Positions 44,462 through 53,273 of a stretch of 64,000 bases of DNA are shown here, in pieces. Under the pieces are notes generated by a model that made no database searches, was not told the origin of the DNA, and saw only the letters and a program-made list of their open reading frames with translations. Numbering within the stretch: position 1 is the stretch's first letter; each line of letters starts with the position of its first letter. The stretch comes from Bacteroides luti (GTDB lineage: Bacteria > Bacteroidota > Bacteroidia > Bacteroidales > Bacteroidaceae), in NCBI RefSeq assembly GCF_900128905.1, contig NZ_FQTV01000012.1:1-64000 (forward strand), given 5' to 3'. The position numbers and the translations under genes were made by a program.

Positions 44462-45511
44462 ATGAGTGTTTTAAAAAACATCAACAACGTAAAAAGAACA
44501 GTTTTGCAGGCATTAACAAAGAATGTTGGTGCTTCTTTGAATGCAAATGGAGGTAAATTGAATAAGGCTGATATAAAGAGGGTGCTCATTGTCCGACCTA
44601 ACCATCGACTGGGTAATCAGTTATTAATAACTCCTATTGTTGAAGATGTAACCAATTTCTTTCCGGATGCAAAAATAGATTTGTTCGTAAAGGGAAATGT
44701 GGCTCCTATTATATTCCAGAACTATAAAAACATAGATCATATTCTTCGATTACCTAAACAGCATTTCAAACAACTGCTTCAATACATAAAGGGTTGGCTG
44801 AGCATTAGAAAAGAATATTATGATATCGTTATAAATGTAGTTCCAAATTCATCATCAGGACGATTGCTTACTAAATTTGCCAGAGGTAAATATAAATTTT
44901 ACGGTGACGATGTGGAAGAGTTACAGCAGAAGTATAGCGATTATCAGCATATAGCAAAGAATCCGGTTTATAATTTCCGTTATTGTTTGTCAAAGCTGGG
45001 AGTTAGTTGTGATTACAATGAAATACCATCTTTAAATATTAAACTAAGTTCTTCGGAAATTGCCACTGGTAAAGAATTGCTTGATAAGCTGGTTACTGAT
45101 AAAAATAAGAAAACAATTAGTATATATACTTATGCTACCGGCGCAAAGTGCTATGACGAAACATGGTGGCTGGAATTTCATAAACGATTAAAATCAGAAT
45201 ATCCTAATCACAATATTCTTGAAATACTTCCAGTAGAGAATGTTTCACAGATATTATTTAAAGAGCCTTCGCTATACAGTAAAGATATTCGTGAAATGGC
45301 TGCTGTTATAGCAAATACCGAAGTCTTTATCAGTGCGGATGGTGGTGTAATGCACTTGGCTAGTGCTGCACAAACTCCTGTTATTGGTTTGTTCTCTGTT
45401 ACAAGTATAGGTAGGTATGAACCATATAATGGTAAAAGCAAAGGATTGGATACAAACAATCTGACCAATGATGAAATTATCAGTGAAATAAATAAGAATA
45501 TTCTGGCGTAA
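44462..45511 (+). CDS. family 9 glycosyltransferase (heptosyltransferase-like)
   Basis: This 349-residue GT9 transferase resembles lipopolysaccharide heptosyltransferases. RVLIVRPNHRLGNQLLITPIVEDV is the N-terminal Rossmann segment and ISADGGVMHLASAAQTPVIGLFS is the nucleotide-sugar site. The sugar and acceptor are not known; in Bacteroides such enzymes add sugars to LPS core. I chose the ATG at 44462 instead of an upstream TTG. It stands alone, 145 bp after dnaK. Confidence 0.88.
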   Translation: MSVLKNINNVKRTVLQALTKNVGASLNANGGKLNKADIKRVLIVRPNHRLGNQLLITPIVEDVTNFFPDAKIDLFVKGNVAPIIFQNYKNIDHILRLPKQHFKQLLQYIKGWLSIRKEYYDIVINVVPNSSSGRLLTKFARGKYKFYGDDVEELQQKYSDYQHIAKNPVYNFRYCLSKLGVSCDYNEIPSLNIKLSSSEIATGKELLDKLVTDKNKKTISIYTYATGAKCYDETWWLEFHKRLKSEYPNHNILEILPVENVSQILFKEPSLYSKDIREMAAVIANTEVFISADGGVMHLASAAQTPVIGLFSVTSIGRYEPYNGKSKGLDTNNLTNDEIISEINKNILA

Positions 45512-45557
45512 GCAGTGAGGTAGTTCTTTATCTCATAAGGAATTAAAATAATCAGAA

Positions 45558-45598
45558 TGAAGGCTGTTCCCGATAATAAGGATGCAGCCTTCTTTTTG
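45558..45598 (+). terminator. Terminator of the glycosyltransferase gene
   Basis: GAAGGCTG pairs with CAGCCTTC around an 18-nt loop and is followed by a T run. Confidence 0.75.
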
Positions 45599-45623
45599 TT
45601 TATAGGATGGAAGGCTTGAAAAG

Positions 45624-45749
45624 GTGAGGGATGACCTGAAAAGTGATAGATGGAGTGACTGATGAGTGAGGGATGATTTCTGTTTTATAGAGAATAACTA
45701 TTTTGATATTCAAATAGTTATACGTTTGCTGGTGAGGGGTGATGGATGA
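45624..45749. repeat. purine-rich GTGAGGGATGA repeats around a palindrome
   Basis: GTGAGGGATGA at 45624 and 45666 and GTGAGGGGTGATGGATGA at 45732 flank TAACTATTT and AAATAGTTA (45695-45720). No gene is present. Confidence 0.65.
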
Positions 45750-45806
45750 CATTAGCTTTTATTATTCTTGGTGTTGATCATTAGATGCGATTTAAATGAA
45801 ATAGCA

Positions 45807-45842
45807 AAGGCTGCTTCCTTTTGTATATCTGGAAGCAGCCTT
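45807..45842. terminator. bidirectional terminator upstream of DUF3570 stop
   Basis: AAGGCTGCTTCC pairs perfectly with GGAAGCAGCCTT around a 12-nt loop; no clear T run on the plus strand. It would also end the minus-strand operon. Confidence 0.75.
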
Positions 45843-45893
45843 ATATATTGATTTCTGTTTTGTGTTAATTACTGGAGAAGTCTTTATTAAGCG

Positions 45894-47117
45894 TTACTTA
45901 AATTTAAGAGCCAGACTTATTGAATGAGATGTTAGTTTAGTGCTACGGTCGTAGTAACTATACCTCATCTCGATAGTATTAAGTTGTTTAATTCCAAATA
46001 TTCCGTTGGCCGATGTTACACGAAAGTTTACCCCGAAAAGATTACTTGTAAATTTAGATAAGTCGAAATCACTTGTGTAATATAACTCATTATCAGCTAA
46101 CATGTGCTCCTTGTAAGGCTTGAAATATTCAATACCCGACTGGCGATAATATCTATAGAACGGAGCGATAGAAATAAACGGAGTTATTTTGTATGGAATC
46201 TCTAGCTCTGCTGTGTGAGCAGTGAGTTTCCAACTGTCTGTATAGTAACGATAGAATCCCCGCAAAATAACTTTATCTCCTAAAAAGTAATTAGCCCGCA
46301 GGCCAATAGGCAACTTAAATCTGTTATCGGGTAATTTCTCAGAATAAGCATTGTCTCCGTTGTCTCCAAAGTAAACACGTTGGTAGGCAGTTCCCAGTAA
46401 TCCTTTCTGGTAACCGATATCTGTAAGCAACGACATTTGCAGTCGCTGATTTACGACCTGAGCCAGTCCCAATGAAAGATTATACGAATTACGCGGAGCA
46501 TTATCTCCCTGATTGTATTTAAGATTTGGACTGGTAGGACGTAGTTCCGCAGGTAATATTACCTTCCAGGTATCCAGAAAGACTGAGGCTTTAGCCGAAA
46601 ATTCTGTATTCTTATCTTGTGTACTCTTTGAAAACAGAATATTACCTCCTATAGAAGTATAGTCGAACTCATTTGAAAAGGAAAGTCCCCCTCCAAGTGA
46701 ATAATTATGTTTTGTGTTTTCAAATAAATAACTTACCGAAGGAGAAACGCGTACATCACCACTAGATGCATGAGAAACAGCATGTGAAGATGCAGATGTA
46801 ACAATGGTGTTTAAGTCGATCTGATCTGAAGAAGCAGAGCTATAAACATCGACTCCCAATTCGATTCCAAAAATATGTTTATTATTTCTTTTGTCGAATT
46901 TGCTCAGTTGAAGGTCAATTGAATTACCCGATTCGTCAAGTCTTTCACTACCAATACCACCGGTAACGGCCGAATTATTTCCGTTCTGGTGATAATAACT
47001 AGTTAAGAAGTTAACCTCATCAATCTTTAATTTTCTATACTTCGTGCTATCTGTTTGTGCCTTTGTAATATTCATAAACAGCATTAGTGCTGCTACTGTC
47101 ATAACAATCTTTTTCAT
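45894..47117 (-). CDS. DUF3570 outer-membrane-like protein
   Basis: This 407-residue protein has a signal peptide (MKKIVMTVAALMLFMNITKA) and a mature part rich in alternating hydrophobic and polar residues with Tyr and Phe, ending SLALKFK, as in outer-membrane beta barrels. It matches the DUF3570 pattern and its usual partners: thioredoxin, ApbE and DUF4266. It is the last gene of this four-gene operon. Role unknown; a barrel next to a flavin-transferase suggests a redox or export function. Confidence 0.85.
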   Translation of the reverse strand: MKKIVMTVAALMLFMNITKAQTDSTKYRKLKIDEVNFLTSYYHQNGNNSAVTGGIGSERLDESGNSIDLQLSKFDKRNNKHIFGIELGVDVYSSASSDQIDLNTIVTSASSHAVSHASSGDVRVSPSVSYLFENTKHNYSLGGGLSFSNEFDYTSIGGNILFSKSTQDKNTEFSAKASVFLDTWKVILPAELRPTSPNLKYNQGDNAPRNSYNLSLGLAQVVNQRLQMSLLTDIGYQKGLLGTAYQRVYFGDNGDNAYSEKLPDNRFKLPIGLRANYFLGDKVILRGFYRYYTDSWKLTAHTAELEIPYKITPFISIAPFYRYYRQSGIEYFKPYKEHMLADNELYYTSDFDLSKFTSNLFGVNFRVTSANGIFGIKQLNTIEMRYSYYDRSTKLTSHSISLALKFK

Positions 47118-47131
47118 TTTACCTCCTTCTG

Positions 47132-47350
47132 TTAATTACAACCACAACCGCCACCTGTTCTGCCTCCATTACCACCTGATGCACCTTCTCTATAAAGCAA
47201 GAAGTTACTTTCATATTTCTCAATTTTGCGGCTTGAAAGACTCATTTCTGCATCATTGATTCTTGATTTCTGAAAAGGTTTTACCGTTTTACAGGATGGA
47301 AATATTAATGTGCTACACACTAATACTAAAAAGAATAGTTTCTTTTTCAT
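47132..47350 (-). CDS. DUF4266 lipoprotein with Gly/Cys-rich tail
   Basis: This 72-residue lipoprotein has a signal peptide with lipobox FPSC (C20), a short body and a tail rich in Gly ending GGGCGCN. EGASGGNG (about 55-62) resembles the D/E-G-A-S/T sites that ApbE flavinylates, but it is not an exact match. Its start overlaps the ApbE stop by 4 bp. The operon links it to ApbE, thioredoxin and DUF3570, so it may carry a flavin or redox-active Cys; this is inference. Confidence 0.85.
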   Translation of the reverse strand: MKKKLFFLVLVCSTLIFPSCKTVKPFQKSRINDAEMSLSSRKIEKYESNFLLYREGASGGNGGRTGGGCGCN

Positions 47351-48273
47351 TCTACAATTTTAATATTTTTAGAGAGAAATAGCTTATTATTATCATCAAC
47401 CAGAATACATTCAATGCCGTTTAACTGGTTGATAAGATTTAATCCCTGATTAACCCCTAGAATGCTTACCGGTGTAGCCATTGCATCAGCCAATTCAGCA
47501 TTTGAAGTTATTATTGTTACACTTTTTATTCCTTTTATTGGATATCCGGTTTTGGGATTTATAGTATGAGAATATAGTTGATTATCGATCATTACGAATT
47601 TCTCATAATTCCCAGATGTTGCAATAGACTTATTAGTAATATTGAGTGTGGGGAAATATGTCTGCTTTAGATTAGGATTAGCTATACCTACTGTCCACGG
47701 AGAACCATCTTCCTGATACCCCCAGGCGTTTAAGTCGCCGGAAGCGCTGACAATACCATCATTAACACCAGCTTCCAGCATTACGCGCTTGGCACAATCG
47801 GCAGCATATCCTTTACCAATTCCGCCAAAACCAATACGCATACCTTTATTTTTAAGAAATACTGTTTTGGCATTATTATCGAGCAATATATTTCTGTAAT
47901 CTATAAGATGTACCGATTTTTTGGCTTCCTGCATACTTGGTAACTTAGTCATTGATTCATTAAAGTTCCAGAAATTTTTATCAAGAGAACCATAAGACAG
48001 ATCAAAGTATCCCTGAGTAAGTGTTGATATTTTTTGTGCTCTGTATACCAAATTAAAAAACTCATCAGGAACTTCAACCGGTTTTATTCCGGCGTTTCGG
48101 TTTACTTCATTCGTTATGCTGTCGTCACTATAAGTAGTAAGCAGTCGTTCTATACGTTTTACTTCGTCAATGCCACAAGCTATCTGTTCATTTCCCAGCT
48201 TTTCATTTGCACTCAATGCCAGAAATTCGAACTGATTACCCATTAGTTTGGTCTGTACCTTTACAAGAATCAT
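47347..48273 (-). CDS. apbE: FAD:protein FMN transferase (ApbE family)
   Basis: This 308-residue protein transfers FMN from FAD to a Thr or Ser in a target protein. FGGIGKGYAADCAKRVMLEAG and SGDLNAWG fit the ApbE core, and ELADAMATPVSILG carries the metal-binding Asp and Thr. No signal peptide or lipobox is seen, which is unusual because most ApbE proteins act outside the cytoplasm. The neighbouring DUF4266 lipoprotein is the obvious target. It follows the thioredoxin-like gene by 7 bp. Confidence 0.93.
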   Translation of the reverse strand: MILVKVQTKLMGNQFEFLALSANEKLGNEQIACGIDEVKRIERLLTTYSDDSITNEVNRNAGIKPVEVPDEFFNLVYRAQKISTLTQGYFDLSYGSLDKNFWNFNESMTKLPSMQEAKKSVHLIDYRNILLDNNAKTVFLKNKGMRIGFGGIGKGYAADCAKRVMLEAGVNDGIVSASGDLNAWGYQEDGSPWTVGIANPNLKQTYFPTLNITNKSIATSGNYEKFVMIDNQLYSHTINPKTGYPIKGIKSVTIITSNAELADAMATPVSILGVNQGLNLINQLNGIECILVDDNNKLFLSKNIKIVE

Positions 48274-48280
48274 TCTCTGA

Positions 48281-48721
48281 TTATTTTAAATAGCAACTAA
48301 TGTCTTTTATATAATCGTTCACCGTGTTTTTCTTATCAAATCCATTCCAGTTTTTTAAGCTCTTCCCATTTGCATCAGTCAATACCAGGAAGGGAAAAGA
48401 TCCTTCTGGATCATACGTTTCAGCCAATTTATCATTCAACTCCTGTTGCTCTTTTGGCAGTTGATTTTTTTTCTGACGAGGAAAGTCAGCAATAAGTAAT
48501 ACTAAATTCTTATCGGCAAATGATTGAAACTCGGGAGTATCGAAAATTGTTTTCTTAAACAAGATACATGGACCACACCAATCGGATCCCGAGAACTTTA
48601 TCAAGATAAGCTTGTTTTCCTTTTTTGCTAAAGTCTCAGCTTCATTAATGTTATATACTTGCGCTTTAGCATAGGTTGATACAAGTATTATGCCTAGAAT
48701 GAGAAATATCTTTTTAACCAT
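48281..48721 (-). CDS. thioredoxin-fold protein, exported
   Basis: This 146-residue protein has a signal peptide (cut after AKA) and WCGPC (C49-C52) in a thioredoxin fold (FSGSDWCGPCILFKK). It probably reduces or forms disulphides in the periplasm, and may act on Cys in the DUF4266 tail. First gene of the thioredoxin-ApbE-DUF4266-DUF3570 operon. Confidence 0.92.
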   Translation of the reverse strand: MVKKIFLILGIILVSTYAKAQVYNINEAETLAKKENKLILIKFSGSDWCGPCILFKKTIFDTPEFQSFADKNLVLLIADFPRQKKNQLPKEQQELNDKLAETYDPEGSFPFLVLTDANGKSLKNWNGFDKKNTVNDYIKDISCYLK

Positions 48722-49040
48722 AACTTAAAAAATTTATATAGATGTACTAGAGAAGATAATAATAAAACCGGAATTTATTTTACTTGGTAACTATTTTCCG
48801 ACGGACACAAATCTATATTATTTTATGAAGATAATAAGCGATATCATGTTAAAAGAGATTTCTAATAGAAAATAATTGAGAATAAAATAGTTTATTTTTT
48901 GAAAAGACTCTTAATTAATAGGGAAATGATAGAATTTTTATCTGTTTTTAATTATGTACCCTAAAAAAATACGCGGAAAAGTATTCAACTACTTTTCCGC
49001 GTAAATTCAGAAATGATTTAAAATATTATTTCCCCCAAAG
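48722..49040 (-). terminator. gap with the terminator of the GH2 gene
   Basis: At 48971-49002 ACGCGGAAAAGTA and ACTTTTCCGCGT form a strong hairpin followed, on the minus strand, by a T run. The rest of the gap shows no gene; the redox-operon promoter must lie within about 200 bp of 48721. Confidence 0.8.
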
Positions 49041-52001
49041 TTATTTTTTATATACTTCAACTTCAATGATGCCTAATCTGTTGCTTGATTTTCCTTGTTC
49101 TTTAATTTCTTTCTTTCCGGTAATCTCTACAATATTATATGCATCTTGTTCTTTGTTTTCTCCGGTAAGTTCAACTTTAACCACTTTCCCGTAAGTAGGA
49201 TTAATAGGAATTGTTATATAGCCAAGACTTTTCTCGGTGTCTCCCTTAAATACTTCTTTTCCATCAATAGTAATGCGAATAGGGTAGGTCTTGTTTCTCC
49301 AGCCATTCAATTTGAATACCAGCTCGGAAATAGTATCATTACGTTCCAATTCATACGCAATCCAGTTTTCTCCTTGTTTGCCGCTACTTACCCATTCTGA
49401 TTCTTCATTATCATCATAGCAGAAATTTGCTTTATCTTCGTTACTTCCGGCAGTAGCCTTCACAATGTGAATAGGAATTCTGCTTACGGTAAATGAAGGA
49501 GTAGAAGGAGTTTCTCCTCTTTCAAGGTAGGAGGGGAGCTTTTCTCCCTGGAAATATGCTGATAGACCATTCTCTTGTTTCATTGCTTTAGAGGCTAAAG
49601 CAATAGAAGCAGCTTGTAATCCGGCTGATGAGGCTGTGATATTTATCTGACCAGCATCTGTTAATGTGCGGATTAAAACACGATTCACTCCACATTCTAC
49701 AGGAAGTTCTTTTGCCAGAATATAATTGTCTTTACCTTGTGCAATACCTCCTCGCCATTCAGCAGGACCATTCATGTTGAAAGAAATAAGGTTGTTGGCA
49801 GTAGGACATCTGTTACCATCTTTGTCTACAACTTCAAATTCTACTAAAGCCATGTCGGCTCCGTTCGCAATTAGTCCGTCGGGACTTTGATAACTCTTCA
49901 TACGGATAGCATAAGGAGCACCTGCTGTGTGAAGTTCATCACGACTGATTTCTTTTCCATCTTTGTCATAAGAGATAGCAATCAAGTTACCTGCTTCCCA
50001 TTGTACATTCTTAAATGTGAAAAGGAATTGATAGCTTTGTTCGCCATAGCCCAAAGATTTACCATTCAGAATCAATTCTACCTTGTTTCCGGAAGAAGCA
50101 ACATAAATATCTTTTTTAACCTGTGGAGTATAATTCCAATGACCAATAATGTGTGTGTGAGGTTTTTCTACATCAACCCATCCATCCCACATAACCTGAT
50201 GCACAAAGAAACCATCTTTAGGTAATCTCATGGCATCTACTTCACCGCTTCGACGATAATTCTCTTCTCCGCGGAAGTGAGTGTTAGTGTCAGAGAAAAC
50301 AATATTTACCCCACCAGAGCTTACCCGTTCGCCAGTGCCTGGTCGTTCGCGGTAATAATCATACCAGCGAATAATATCTTCTATTGCATGAGAGTCTTGA
50401 TTTCTGTTGTAGTCGAAAGCACTTGCACCTCTGTATAATGGTCCGTCTCCGTTTTTATGAAAAGGAGCGGTATACTCATCCCAATATTTGCGTAATCCTT
50501 CATCACGAGAATACTCCATTGCCCACATAGGGTGACGAGCACTCTTATTTATATAAAGCATTTCTCCACCATATTCAGCAGTTTTGCTGCTTAGCATTTC
50601 GCGTGAACCAATAGCTCTGCCACCACATGGATCATAGAGATTTCTGATAGCCAGCATCTCTTTCATGTGATCTTCAGAAATGTTTTCGTTGCCACATTCA
50701 TAAAATAAGATACTTGGATTATTACGGTTATATATAATAGCATCTCTCATTACTTCTGTTCGTTGTTCCCATTTTCTTCCGGTGATATCACTTTCTGCAT
50801 CTCCGGCAGGCATAGCCTGAATCAAACCAACTCTATCACATGATTCTACATCTTGTTTCCAGGGAGTAATATGCATCCAACGGACTAAATTACCGTTACT
50901 TTTTACCATAAGTGAATTGCTGAAATCACTTAACCATGCAGGAACCGACATACCAACTGCCGGCCATTCATTGCTGGTTCTTTGCGCATAACCTTTCATT
51001 TGAATAATGCGGTCGTTCAGCCAAATCATTCCTTTTTCATATTTTGTTTTGCGGAATCCGGTTCTTGTTTTTACTACATCGGTTGCTTTACCGTTTACGC
51101 GTACAACGGTATATACATTATATAGATAACCATATCCCCAGCTCCAGAAATGTAATCCGTCAACTTTTTCGTTGGCTTTAATAATACCCTTTTCTCCAGC
51201 AGCTAAAGTTTTAGTTTCTCCTTTTATTTCTTTTACTATATTTCCATCCATATCCTCAACGAAAGCTTCGAAAGATATTTCCTGAGGTTTTTGAGTTTCA
51301 TTCTTTACTTCAGATTCGGCACAAATTATAGCCGATTTCTTTTTGATATCAATATCCTTGGCATAAACGTATGTTCCCGTTGTTTGCAGATTGCTATAAA
51401 GCGGAAGTGTTTGATACACTTTTGGTGTTATATGAAGATTTACATTTTTAGGTAAACCACCATAGTTGGCATTAAAATTCTTGTTACTCCACTGGAAAGT
51501 AGTTCCACTTTTTTTCTCTTTATAATCCCACGAATTATCTATTCTTACTGCAATAACATTTTCCTTTTTTCCGAAATTTACTAAATCGGAGATATCGAAT
51601 CCACAAGCCATCACTCCATTCTCATGAATACCTATAGCCTTGCCATTCACGTAAAATTCACCAGCCTGACGAACTCCCTCAAATTCCAAAAAGACTTTTT
51701 TACCTTTATCGGAAGAAGACAATTTAAAGTGTTTTCTATACCATACAATTCCAGTAGTATGATTATCAATTGCTACTTTAAAAGCATCATCCTCATTAAA
51801 AGCATGAGGTAGAGTAACCTTTTTCCAGGAGCTGTCATCAAATTTTTGTTGCGATGCTTCTGAGGCGTCACCAATAAATAGCAACCAACCTGGATTGAAG
51901 TTGTACTTAGCTCTTTCGTTCTCATTAAATGTTTGCTTACTGGCAAAACTTTGTATGGGCAATAGCAGGGCTATTAAGAGATAAAGAAAAATGTGTTTCA
52001 T
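49041..52001 (-). CDS. GH2 glycoside hydrolase, secreted (beta-galactosidase-like)
   Basis: This 986-residue family GH2 retaining glycosidase has a signal peptide (residues 1-20), a sugar-binding jelly-roll domain, an immunoglobulin-like domain, and a TIM barrel. Catalytic acid/base is E439 (ECGNEN) and the nucleophile is probably E496 (AMEYSRDE). The C-terminal 350 residues contain a DUF4982-like domain and a discoidin-like part. The exact substrate (galactoside or other) is not decided by sequence. It stands alone. Confidence 0.93.
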   Translation of the reverse strand: MKHIFLYLLIALLLPIQSFASKQTFNENERAKYNFNPGWLLFIGDASEASQQKFDDSSWKKVTLPHAFNEDDAFKVAIDNHTTGIVWYRKHFKLSSSDKGKKVFLEFEGVRQAGEFYVNGKAIGIHENGVMACGFDISDLVNFGKKENVIAVRIDNSWDYKEKKSGTTFQWSNKNFNANYGGLPKNVNLHITPKVYQTLPLYSNLQTTGTYVYAKDIDIKKKSAIICAESEVKNETQKPQEISFEAFVEDMDGNIVKEIKGETKTLAAGEKGIIKANEKVDGLHFWSWGYGYLYNVYTVVRVNGKATDVVKTRTGFRKTKYEKGMIWLNDRIIQMKGYAQRTSNEWPAVGMSVPAWLSDFSNSLMVKSNGNLVRWMHITPWKQDVESCDRVGLIQAMPAGDAESDITGRKWEQRTEVMRDAIIYNRNNPSILFYECGNENISEDHMKEMLAIRNLYDPCGGRAIGSREMLSSKTAEYGGEMLYINKSARHPMWAMEYSRDEGLRKYWDEYTAPFHKNGDGPLYRGASAFDYNRNQDSHAIEDIIRWYDYYRERPGTGERVSSGGVNIVFSDTNTHFRGEENYRRSGEVDAMRLPKDGFFVHQVMWDGWVDVEKPHTHIIGHWNYTPQVKKDIYVASSGNKVELILNGKSLGYGEQSYQFLFTFKNVQWEAGNLIAISYDKDGKEISRDELHTAGAPYAIRMKSYQSPDGLIANGADMALVEFEVVDKDGNRCPTANNLISFNMNGPAEWRGGIAQGKDNYILAKELPVECGVNRVLIRTLTDAGQINITASSAGLQAASIALASKAMKQENGLSAYFQGEKLPSYLERGETPSTPSFTVSRIPIHIVKATAGSNEDKANFCYDDNEESEWVSSGKQGENWIAYELERNDTISELVFKLNGWRNKTYPIRITIDGKEVFKGDTEKSLGYITIPINPTYGKVVKVELTGENKEQDAYNIVEITGKKEIKEQGKSSNRLGIIEVEVYKK

Positions 52002-52111
52002 TGGTTTTATAAGATAAATGTTTGTGTAGCAAAGATAAAAAGGATTATAAAATTCTATTTGTAAGAAAATTCTTTTGCATGTTGTTTTGTACAGATTAAA
52101 TGGAAAAAAAG

Positions 52112-52146
52112 AAGAGAGGCTGTGTTATCGTACACAATCTCTCTTT
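52112..52146 (-). terminator. Terminator of nfo
   Basis: On the minus strand AGAGAGATTGTGT pairs imperfectly with ACACAGCCTCTCT and is followed by a T-rich run. It lies 31 bp after the nfo stop. Confidence 0.7.
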
Positions 52147-52176
52147 CAATAATAAGTTAATTATAAATTTTGGTAT

Positions 52177-53016
52177 TTATTCAAAGCTTCTTAGTAGCGC
52201 AATCTCTTCTTTCCAAAGTGTTTCATCAGGAGTTTCAAGAATGATAGGTATGTTATCAAAGCGAGGATCTTTCATTATTCGTTGGAAGAATTCGAGCCCG
52301 ATAAATCCTTTCCCAATATTATCATGCCTGTCTACTCGTGTACCTAACGCTTTTTTTGAGTCATTCAAGTGAATCGCCCGCAGATAACTAAAACCAACTA
52401 TTTCATCAAAATCTCTGAATACTTTATCATAATTTTCTTCATCAAGAAAATCGTAGCCGGCAGTAAATGTGTGACATGTGTCAAGACATACTCCTACGCG
52501 TTCTTTATCTTCTACTCGATCAATAATGTATTTTAAATGCCAGAATTCATTACCCATATTGGTTCCTTGTCCGGCTGTGTTTTCTATAACAGCTGTAACT
52601 CCTTTAGTTTTGTTTAAAGCAATATTGATAGATTCGGCAATTCTGTCCAGACATTCTTCAGGAGTCTCTTTGCTTAGGTGACTTCCCGGGTGGAAATTTA
52701 GCAACTTTAATCCAAGTTGTTCACAGCGTTGCATCTCATCAAGAAAAGCTGCACGACTTTTTTGTAGACCTTCTTCCTCTGGATGACCAAGATTAATTAA
52801 ATAACTGTCGTGAGGCAAGATGTATTCAGCTTGTAAGTTGTATTTCTCACAGTTCTCCTTGAATAAATTAATATTTTCAGGGGTAAGTGGTTTTGATACC
52901 CATTGACGTTGATTCTTTGTAAAAAGAGCAAAAGCATTTGCTCCGATTTCATGTGCATTTACAGGAGCGAATTCTACTCCGCCAGATGCACTAACATGTG
53001 CTCCTATATATTTCAT
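52177..53016 (-). CDS. nfo: endonuclease IV
   Basis: This 279-residue AP endonuclease cuts DNA 5' of abasic sites. [31 protein letters not shown] opens the TIM barrel, and [34 protein letters not shown] and [21 protein letters not shown] carry the three-zinc ligands. Length and motifs are normal. Confidence 0.97.
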   Translation of the reverse strand: MKYIGAHVSASGGVEFAPVNAHEIGANAFALFTKNQRQWVSKPLTPENINLFKENCEKYNLQAEYILPHDSYLINLGHPEEEGLQKSRAAFLDEMQRCEQLGLKLLNFHPGSHLSKETPEECLDRIAESINIALNKTKGVTAVIENTAGQGTNMGNEFWHLKYIIDRVEDKERVGVCLDTCHTFTAGYDFLDEENYDKVFRDFDEIVGFSYLRAIHLNDSKKALGTRVDRHDNIGKGFIGLEFFQRIMKDPRFDNIPIILETPDETLWKEEIALLRSFE

Positions 53017-53209
53017 ACTGTTTATATTATTAAGATCTTTATTCTTAAATGTTGTTGTTCAGGCAAACATAAGAGCTTTGAACAACAATTTGAAGATAAA
53101 GATAGTAATAATTACGTTCGGAAGTACATCTTTATTATATAGTTGATATTTTTTTTGGAAAAGAATATTTGATATCAGATAAAAACAATGATAATAATAC
53201 AAATAAAAA

Positions 53210-53248
53210 GTGGGCAAATAATACTATTTAGATGTATTATTTGCCCAC
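53210..53248 (-). terminator. Terminator of the trpB2 gene
   Basis: GTGGGCAAATAATAC pairs perfectly with GTATTATTTGCCCAC across a 9-nt loop. On the minus strand a T run follows. Confidence 0.88.
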
Positions 53249-53273
53249 AATATTTATGTTATAAGTCTCCTAA

